Origin: Sphaerolaimus hirsutus
Taxonomy: Eukaryota; Nematoda; Chromadorea; Monhysterida; Sphaerolaimidae
Assembly (NCBI GenBank): GCA_964036195.1
Contig: OZ038455.1
Coordinates: forward strand, 6,775,855 to 6,839,854
DNA: 64,000 bases
Direction of reading: 5' to 3'
Shown here: one piece after another, positions 11,325-21,200 of the stretch
How positions within the stretch are numbered: position 1 is the stretch's first letter
How the letters are laid out: each line of letters begins with the position of its first letter
Program-made: the position numbers and the translations under genes
The notes under the pieces: generated by a model
Database searches by the model: none
What the model saw: the letters and a program-made list of their open reading frames with translations, nothing else
What the model was told of the DNA's origin: nothing

Positions 11325-11885
11325 CTTGGGACTGCCCCCTGGCGCCATTTTTACTTGACATTCGTGCAAAGCGCCATTTTGCTCTTCTGGCGCCAGATGT
11401 CGGAAAAGCGCCACGCCAAAACGCGTTTGGCGCTCCGCGCCAAACTTTTGGCGCTTTTTAGATCACTACATAGGATAATTTCGCTAATATCGGACAACTA
11501 GCTGACAGTGAGAGAGAAATGAAAAGGGCGTGTCGTTTATTAAGAGTAAAACCAGCATATAGGTAAGTATTTATATTATAGCGATAATGAATATAAATGA
11601 TATTTACCAAACACACGATAATGTGTAAAAAGTGTTCACACAAAAAAAACAACGAAAAATCAAAATACCTCCAAGTGTTACCATGCTTTTGCTACCCAAA
11701 AAGGTGTAAAAAACGTCAATTAAGTTGCAAGCGGTTTAATTGAACAATATGAGATTTGTTCCAAGTATTTACATACCACTGTAATGTGTAAGATTATTTG
11801 TAGGAACTTTCCCATGATGTGTGAGAGCAGTGAAAAGCATGACGATTTTATATGTTGAAACGCTCACAAACAAAGGTACACTGTA

Positions 11886-12114
11886 TACTCAGCAGACTTG
11901 ACACTCTGCACTCCCACATCTATGTCTCACGTTGGAAGCGTGCCAATGATAATTACCGCATGCGATTTTTGTAAAATGTTACAAAACTTCATTGTTGTGA
12001 ATACATCAATGTTTGACATTGTTTGATATTCATGATTTGTTCAACTTTTTTTTAAATCGACTGCGTTAAATACAGTTGGCAAGCTTCCAGCATGAACCAC
12101 TCGTGCAAGGAGTA
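11886..12114. mobile_element. TA-flanked MITE, TACTCAGCAGAC end
   Basis: TA at 11884-11885 and 12115-12116. The ends are TACTC/GAGTA, and the inner phrase GGAAGCGTGCCAATGATAAT is shared with the host MITE at 24163-24983. Confidence 0.7.
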
Positions 12115-13940
12115 TACCATATAATGATTTATGACAATTGAAAAGACAATTTATGGTACGCTGGCAAGATGATATAAAGTCGTCGGTGAAAACAAAGACA
12201 AAAAAATGTAGAAAAAGCTCATAAAGCATGGTTGGTTCGATACCGAAGTAAATATTAACAACGCAAAAAAACTACCGCAATATGAAAAAAGGGGTAAAAA
12301 ATGGTTTCCTCACAAGAACCTATCACAGCCAAAAAACAAACATTTATGACATGTGTTGCTGTTCAAAAAGTTCTGAGACAGAATTTGTGATAAAATGTGA
12401 AATTTATGATAATTCTTGATTTTTTGCATCCATATCTCGCAGAGATAATCATCTATCAATAGCACGATATTCACATTTATTTCAGAGCAAATTTTGGCAT
12501 CCTTTCTGGCCAAAAAAAATTGATACACTATGTTGCATGAAATTCCGGAAATTTATATCGTGAATTTTCTGGTTATGTTCAAATGCAAAGAAACATGGCT
12601 GTCAATTTTGACGGATAAGCTCAGAACTTAATGAATATCCGGTACAAAAATGAGAAACATATTTCAAATATCAAACATATAGGTATATACGTGTAAAATA
12701 ATGAACATAGACTAATGTATGTTGCCATGACATCAAAAGTTCATGTGACAGATTTACATTGTAATCTGTGATGTAGCTCAAGCTTGTGCAGGGTTAGTGC
12801 ATACTAATATCAACTGATTGCATATTTTACGATTAACTCTACCATAATTCATCAGAATAAAAACGTATTTCATTTGTCAGATTACATTTCTCTCACTATG
12901 GATAAATTTTGTGCACAATTATTCACGTGCCTTTGATCGTTAAAATACGGTAACAGTCATCTTTTCATTGTATAGACTCCTGCCAGTCAGTACAAATATT
13001 TACATACACTTTCATTATTTAATAAACATTCAATTTGAAGTTTTCTGAAAGTTCTTAGAAGGTAAACTTGCACATACGCACGCAAATACAAAAAAAATTA
13101 TGCACTGACCCTACGCAAGCATTTCTTATTTATTTCCCTTTTTATATCCCTTCTTGCATACCCACTTAGGGTTTTTCAGTATACCTGAAAGCTTTATAAT
13201 ATATGGGTGAATTGATACGTGGCTGGAAATGTGAAATTCAGAAAAGAATTTATCAAATGTCATAAAAATGCACTTTTGGCTAAGCCACTTGAAGTGAAGT
13301 GTGAGTGAATCTAAATTGAAATTTTATGACACACTTTTGAAATTGAGTAAGATTAAAAAATATAATTTTTTGGCACTTTTCCAACCGCCCAAACTCACCC
13401 AAAGACACGGTGACATGAGGATTCTGAATCAGTCACAAAAATACTAAAAGTAGCGAGAAGAACAACTGGCTTCGAAATTAAAATAATTGAATCATGGTGA
13501 AAATGGTAAATGTTGGAACCCGACTGTGGCCATAATTCAAACATTACAGGAAAAAATAAACAGAAAATAAAAATGCTACTCAAAACATTATTTGAAGCGA
13601 ATCAAATATTATAATAGTAAATACGTCAGGTGATCATCATCAATAGTTCCTAGAAAATGTTTTTACTTTTTCCCTACCTAAATATATGTGTAAATACCTA
13701 GGTACATGTCATATACATGTTCCATAAGATTCCTATTCTAAGCATTGTAAATCTAATCCAAATTCAACTAATACTTAATTCATTTTCAAATCAACATCAA
13801 AAATTTAGACAATTTTGTAAAGCATGGTGAAATGTGGCAAAATACATACATTCCATAAGATACATACATACATGAAGACTTCTGAAAATTAGCTGACAAT
13901 ATTAATCGCAGAAAACAGAGCAGAGCCATTGAAAACCAGG

Positions 13941-14086
13941 AACCTAATCCAATTACACCTGGTAGAAAGTAAGGCGCACGTAAGGCGCCCAACACATGCT
14001 CAAGTGCATGATGTTGACACAATTCATGCGCCTACTCACCTATCGGATGCCTTACAGGCACTTACATTCTAATTGAGTCAGGCCTA
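13941..14086. mobile_element. MITE with AAGGCGC arms
   Basis: CCTAATCCAATTA...GTAAGGCGC on the left and GCCTTACAGGC...TCTAATTGAGTCAGG on the right, a relative of 7539-7689. Confidence 0.55.
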
Positions 14087-14163
14087 GCATTGAAAAAATC
14101 ATACGTGATTTATTTATTTTTTAACTCTCAATAAATATTAAACATGTATAAAGTTATTATATA

Positions 14164-14482
14164 CCGTATTTCCTCGAAATACCCCCGTCTCGAAATCCCC
14201 CACTCAAAATGAACGCCATGATTTTTTTAGCCCCCCCTCAAAATACCCCCCCTCGAAATACCCCCCTCAAAATGGGAATTATGAATTTGTGGTATGGGAA
14301 ATGCATAACAGACGTACAAAACACTTACTGTGTTACGTTAGAACATCGTTTATACCATCTACATCCTTATATAAGGCTGTAAAAACTTATAAATGGTGGT
14401 TATTGTTGCATTTTTCACGTTTTTCTCTCAAAATTGTCACTCTGAAAAAATAAACCCCTGGGGGTAATTCGAGGAAATAAGG
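14164..14482. mobile_element. CCGTATTTCCTCGAA palindromic MITE
   Basis: CCGTATTTCCTCGAA...TTCGAGGAAATAAGG between TA at 14162-14163 and 14483-14484. C/G-run sub-ends surround a 150-bp core (TACAAAACACTTACTGTG, TATAAGGCTGTAAAAACT) that is also found in 21699-21939. Confidence 0.85.
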
Positions 14483-14869
14483 TATTTATAATGAATATAT
14501 ATTCAAAATAAGTATTTCAGGCATATAATTTACAGACATAACAAGTATCGAAAGCTAACGTTTTTCATATACATTTTAGTAAACAGTAAAAATTATTTTC
14601 CCACCACTAAGCCATCTCGTAGCTGTACCGCATCACGAATTGCGAAAAAAAACTGTCATCATAAATACTTCCTCTTATTTGACGCAACAAAATTGCATCA
14701 AAAATAGCCGCCGGCAAATAGCAGCATCCATCAAAAATCAAATATATGTCATACGCATGTAGGTATGTATGTACCTTAATCGAACATCTAGCCAACAATA
14801 CTCACTTTTTATTATACTAATCATAGAAAAGTGGACAATCTCATACTAGTCTGAACATTGAACTAAATA

Positions 14870-15118
14870 TACTCAGCGGACCGCACACTATGCATTTTTC
14901 CGGAGGAAACACTCCATCATGACGTCTTCGTTTATAAAATAAAAATTGTTCCAGCAAAAACGTCTGAGGAAAAAACATTCGTCGATTTCAAGCGACTCCG
15001 CCTTTTTCTTTTCAAATTTTTTTTTTTTGAAAATTCCTAGGTACATAAGTATCCTGCTCTAGTATTATCAACCCAGACATAACTAATTTTGGGAGCATAC
15101 TTTGCGGTCAGCCGAGTA
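14870..15118. mobile_element. TACTCNGCGGACC MITE, 3' of the Ig gene
   Basis: The ends TACTCAGCGGACCGCA and GCGGTCAGCCGAGTA make the inverted repeat. Relatives are at 21141, 38648 and 50957. It ends 21 bp beyond the stop codon of the Ig-domain gene, so the mRNA 3' UTR must begin with or run through it. An AATAAA on the minus strand is at 14808-14813. Confidence 0.8.
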
Positions 15119-15139
15119 AACAAATATGCGGGAACATTA

Positions 15140-15255
15140 TTATCTGCACAGAAACGAGGCAAAGAGACAATAACAGAGCAACGCAAAACAGTGCAGCGCG
15201 GGTGCACTTTGCAGTTTTTTGTAGACGCTGCTCGCGGAACTGATGCTTCTGGTGT
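15140..15255 (-). CDS. Exon 10: GPI-anchor signal and stop
   Basis: The acceptor CATCGCAG at 15256 joins in phase 1 and gives 37 codons and TAA: a Ser/Ala stretch (SISSASS, candidate anchor site), a short spacer, then a hydrophobic end containing CFALLCYCLFASFL. This is what a GPI-anchored protein needs and what the first nine exons lack. The weak point is distance (1,705-bp intron) and an AT-rich acceptor; an undetected extra exon is possible. Confidence 0.65.
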
Positions 15256-18200
15256 CTGCGATGAATTTTATTTGTGGGATTAATTTTTGATTTTTGAACA
15301 CTTTTGGAAAACAATGAATTTTTGGAGAAAAAATCCAGTTGTACTTGTGATGATTAGGTTTGATTCAAAGTGTGATAATGTGCCTGGGCACACGCACACT
15401 TGGTGCCAATCCCAGACCCCGTGAAAAGCCCTGTAAAATGTCAAATGTTATGCAAAGTGTCAAAAGTCATGGAAAATGCCCTGCACAAGACACTTTGCAT
15501 GACATTTGACATTTTGTAGGGCTTTTTACAAGGTTTGGGAGTGCCCCCTGTTTACACACGAAATTTCGAAAACTCGCAAATCAGCTTAGGATGCATTTGA
15601 GTTCTCTGTAACGCTGGCAAACAGTCGAAAAAAAGTATTTAAATTTTTAAGTGGTTTTTCTGAAATGAATTTTCGAATTTCGAATTTTCGAATCTTTTTG
15701 GCAATTTTCGAATTTTTTTGACTAGTTTTTGAATTTTTTTGGAAAAATATTGAATCTGAAGCTTTAAACACATAACTTGTACTGTTTTCATGTTCTCCTA
15801 AGTTTTTATAACCTTATTTTATACCATATTTTAGCATTAAAAACGGTGGAAGGCATTATACAGACCAATGTCTTGCTTCTTCATTTAATTCACACATTGA
15901 CACATTTTATTCACCAACACAGCAAAGGCAATAAAAACAACAATTTAAAAATCAGTGCCAAATAAAATATCGGCATCAAATAGAATATTGGCTTCAAATA
16001 AAAAAATTGGCATCAAATACCGTATTTCCTAGAATTAATCCCCCCCCCCCCGGGGGGGTTTATTACTTTGCCAGAAATTTTTCGAAATCCGAGAATGAAG
16101 TTGTTGTTTGTAAGTAACACAGATGTCAAAAATGCAACAACAACCGCCATTTATAAGACTTTATAGACTTATATAAGTACGTAGACGGTACAAACCATGT
16201 TCTAACACAACACGTTCATTGTTTTTAACGTGTGTTCTGCGTTTCCCAGATAACAAACCGCCATTACGTTCTCTATACATCAAATATGGGGGGGGGGTAT
16301 TTCAAGGGGGGTTATAAATTCGTAGTGCAAATATTTAGTGGGGTATTTTGAGGGGGGGGGGGTATTTCAAGAAAATACGGTATAAAAACAGATGTGTCGA
16401 AGTCCGCCTCTTCCGCCGCGGATGACATTTCAATGTTTTTTTGTTACGTTTCGCTTTTTCGCATATCAATTGTCGATTTATTTAGCATGTTGAACTTAAG
16501 AGTGCGTTTTGTTGCCTTGAATTCCCTGAAAAATTCGAAAACTATTTTCGAATTTTCGAATTTTTTGAAAAATAAATCGATTTTTAAGTGTTTTTGGTAG
16601 GGGTGAAATAAAAATTCTAAAATTCCGAAAAAATTCGAAAATGTTTTCGAATTTTCGAATTTTTTTTGGCCATCGTGACGGAGATTACAATGACTCATTG
16701 TTGAAAACTTAAACACGTTCAAAGCATTAATGAATTTTAACATTAGTGAGTTTTCGAAATTTCATGTGAAAACTAGTATGCGCAGGGCCAATAGTTTTGA
16801 ATGTAAAATTTGGTTGCATTTCGCATTTCCAACAGGTAAATACTTGAATGATTTTAAAACAGAAAATTATTTAAAAAATCAACAAGTTTTCAAACAGGGC
16901 GGGGTGACCTCCACACGTCAAAAAGCCTCCAAAATCCCCCCCCCCCTAAAAAACACTCACTTTCGGTCATCCGCAAGGAATTGCTCCTTTTCACCTTGGC
17001 AGTTCTGTGCTTCAAATAATCCACATTGAAACTGCCCCAACCGTGGTCGTTTTTGGCGCGGATTTGAATGTCGTACAGGGTGTTCGCTTCAACTTGATCG
17101 ATTATATAGTTTGATGACCAGGTGTGACGCTGGGTTTTCGATAGCAATGTGCTCGCTGAATTGGGGGGGGGGTATTTTTTTTTATTTATTAAAAAAGCAT
17201 TTCTGGGTGTGGTGAATGTTTTTTTTCGCAAAGTTCCATTCACAATGCTTTTCGTGATTATTCACACTAATTTGTTTTTTTCTTTTTACTTACTCAAGTG
17301 TGCACACTATTAGTAAAGATAACGATAAAACATGGTTAGCGTTCTAAAAAATGGGTGCTTAGCAGAAAATATAGTTAAATATACAGGGTGCGGCAATTTA
17401 GACGGACCCCATAAAGTTTTGAAAAACTTGTCACTGGGTAGTCGGATTAACGTCAAATGTTAGGTCAACATTGACAACTAAATAGGAAAGGATCCCTGAA
17501 AATATGGCTGCGATAGCTCCACTCGTTCACAAGTTATTCATGTGAACGCGTAATTGTCACTTTTCCACCACCTTGTGATATCGTTCAAACGGGATTGACT
17601 TCTCGGGACCGGGGTCGGGGTCGGATTGTTTTTTTCAGGGTTTTTTTTTCTGATTTTCTTTTCGCAGCTGCATGCCTAAATGCGTGCACGCTCGCCAGCA
17701 ATTCGCTATGCCCACAAGGAAATCGGCGGGCGCTTGCGTAATTGGTCGTAAAGCTAGGTGGTGGAAAAGTGACAATTACACGTTTCAATGAATAACTTGA
17801 GAACGAGTCGAGCTATCGCTGCCATATTTTCAGAGATTCTTTCCTATTTAGTTGTTAATGTTGACCTAAAATTTGACGTCAATCCGACTACCCAGTGACA
17901 AGTTATTCAAAACTTTATGGGGTCCGTCTAAATTGCCGCACCCTGTAATCTCATAAAAAATCCCCAAAAGTGCGTTATAATTAAATTTCGCTGAAAAAAT
18001 GCTAAGAAAGTACTAATAAATATAAATGGGCGATTTTTTACATTTTTTTCTCATAAAATAAATATACCTAATTAGATACATCTTCCCGGAAACAAACCTG
18101 GAGAAAATATGACTAAATATCAAATTTATAAATATTTTCGTGTATTTTAAAATACATCAATCTCCCGAAATATTTGGAACCCTAAAAAACGGTACCAACA

Positions 18201-21200
18201 TCAAATTAAACCCCCCCCCCCCCGAAACAGACCCTTCCTAGGCTCGTAAAATACCGTATTCCACTGATCCAAACCCAATGTGTCACTCTTCCCCATATGA
18301 GGCTTCCAGCGGATTTCATACTCAGTGATATCGCTCGCAGATTGTATATGCCAGCGAAGCGAAATTCTGTTTCCATAGGTGCCATCTACTGAAATCAAGG
18401 GGGGTCCGGGCAGGCCTGGAATTTTTTAGGGGGGTTATTTGAGGGGTGGGTTTTTTGGTGATTGGATTAATGCCGTTTTGGGTATGTAAAATCTTATCTT
18501 AATCACAATCCGTCTCGAAAAGTTCTGGGGAAATAATAGCCCCGGGAAACAGCCCCTCAAAATTTTCACTTTGAAAAATAAAGCGGCACTTTTAAACCGG
18601 CACTTATCACATAACTCTTGCCCTTTGGCACCCTCAAATATCGCAAATCAAAACTAATGGCAGAAATGCAACCACCAATGAAACGAACCAGTCAATGCGA
18701 CATCCACTTTTTTCTCGCCCATATGATTAGCCACTCTGCACGTGTAAGTGCCGAAATCCGCCTCGTTCACGTCATTGATACTCAGGAAAACTTCCGTGTG
18801 ATTATCGCGAACTGCTTGGAACATTGCCAAACGGCCCGGAGTTGACAACTGGGGGGGGGGAATTGAAAGTGGGAATTTTGTTCGGAAAATTGGGGAGGGG
18901 GTAGTAATGTTACTACAGAAAATGTATTTTATAATATTTTGGGTTTAGAAATTTATGTATGTTTACTTTCCAGAATCAAATCTTTTTGTAAAATCAAATT
19001 TTTGAATTCAAAAGGGGCGGCTATCCATTGTGCGGTGATTTTGATATCTTTTCGTCTAAATGCATGAAGTGCTGTAATGTTTTTTATTATTTGAAAAGGA
19101 AACGTTACTGATTTGAAGGAAGGTTGAACAATTAGGCGAAAATCTAGAATAGCAAAGAAAACAGAATAGAAACATGGTGAAAAACAGGCCATCCTCAAAT
19201 AATCTTCCCTTAAACACCCACCTCCCCAATCATTAAAAAAAACAAAAAAAACTGACCTCCAACGGAAAATTGTTGTGCATCCAAGTGACCTGCGGTTCCG
19301 GTTCGGCCACAAAAACGCACGTCAAATTGACAGATTCCCCTATGGCGCCGGCGATCATTCTGTGCGGCGTGTGCACTTGGGGCGCGACTGCGTAGGGCGC
19401 AAAAGTAGGGTTTAGGGTAGGTTTTTCGTAGGGATTTTGCAGGGATGTAGGGATTCTAAGGCGCGCCACCCTGTGGTGTAGAAATGGGAAAAGTTCCAGA
19501 TTTAAGGGGTCACTGGTCAATGGCGCCAGTTTAATAAATGGGAAGGGACAACTTTAATAGGGGTGAATATAACTATTTCTGTCTGTAGGTACATATTTAC
19601 ATTATTTTGACCGCGCTTTGATTGCGACCCATTTTAACGCAGAATTGAATGCTCAATGGTGCCGCATTGTGATAATATTTTTAAGAAAACGTTTCGGAAA
19701 ATTGAGAGACACCGGTGGAGACACAGCAAAATGACAACATGTGTTTGTACTTTACCATATACCGTATTACCTCGAATTATCCCCCCCCCCGTGAATTAAC
19801 CCCCCCCCCCTCGAAATACCCCCCTAAATTTCGGCTGAGGAAATAATAAACCCACCCCTCGAAATACCCCCCCTAAAATTGACATGACCCCCGTACATGA
19901 CAAATACCGCAGTTTGTGATCTGTACAATGCAGAACACACGTTAAAACTGATGATAAAGTGACGTTAGGGAAGGGTTTTTGTGTATATACAGTAATATAT
20001 GCCTATAAACACATATAAATCTATGTAATTGTTCGATTTTTCTACAACTGTGTATGGGGAATTTCCGATAATTTCTGGCGAAATAATAGACCCCCCCCTC
20101 GAATAAACCCCCTCCCCCCTCGAATTATCCCCCCCCCCTCAAATTTTGCTGGCGAAATAATAAACCCCCTGGGGGTATTTGGAGGTAATACGGTATTGGC
20201 CAATGGTGGTACTATTCGAATTTCATCTAATATTATGATTATATTTTTCAACATTTTCAAAAAATGTTTGTGTATGCACATCACAATTTCGTCTATTAGC
20301 TAACTTCTAAAATTTAAGGGCTTTTTAGCAATTTGATAAGAAGTCTACCCATCCGAAACCCACACATAACCCAATGAAAAACATCACTATGATGAATATT
20401 TAGGCAACATTACATGCGGAAAGGTAACACAACACTAATTATATGTAGCACATTCACATCTACTATCATAAGAACATAGAAAACGAACACCCAAGCACGA
20501 AACATAGAAAATCCTTACCATCAACGCTGGCATTTGGCGCTGGAAAATACATTCTAACTTATACATAAATAAAACAATGAGTCACAAAGAAATGAAGTAT
20601 TTGCTTCAAAAATACCCCCCCCCCCCCCGCTATTAGTGGGGGGAGGGTGGCAAGTGAGAACACCGCCCATAAAGGCCAACTATCTATTTTGCAGAAATTT
20701 TTTTTGCTACCACAAACATACAACCAATGAAATCAATACCCACTGTTAATTTGTATGTGAAAATGCGCACGTGCGCATAAATAAATTGCAAAATACCACT
20801 CAAACATACATTTGAAAAACCCAAAAACCCAACCCCACCCAAAAACCTCAACCAAAACCAAACTCACAATGCACATTGACCCTTATCTGCCTTCGATCTT
20901 CACCCAAATCGTTTCTGGCCGTACATTCGTACGTGCCGGAATCCGCGGAAGTAGCCTTGGCGATGTAAAATCGACCCCCTTTTGCGGATGTTTTGGTGGC
21001 CTTGCCCCCTTGGACACTTGTAGATGGAGGGGTTTCGTCCTGGGTTGTTGGGGGATTGAGAAGGTAGGGTTTTTTTGGTATACTCTACTCCGTCTTTTTC
21101 TTTTTAAAATATTCTCTTTTTTGTGAAACTCTTTTTGGTATACTCGGCGAACCGTAACCATGCATGCATGCTATGCATTTTTCTGAAGAGAACACTCCAC

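Larger units (their letters stand above)
11325..14163. other. Non-genic interval between the CGGAAAA elements and the Ig gene
   Basis: 11335-11460 is rich in GGCGCC/GGCGCT motifs. MITEs sit at 11886-12114 and 13941-14086. A stretch ending GTTAAAATACGGTAA near 12957 is the inverted relative of one starting TACCGTATTTTTATG near 3741. The rest is AT-rich with no exon I can defend. It lies downstream of the gene's last exon. Confidence 0.6.

Noticed and set aside
16890-16960. Extension of exon 9 into a Gly-rich reading
   Set aside because: This is intron: a consensus donor GTGAGT lies at 16960 and the Gly codons come from the G11 run.
18245-18265. Alternative donor ACG|GTATTT for exon 8
   Set aside because: It leaves phase 0, which does not fit the phase 1 acceptor of exon 9.
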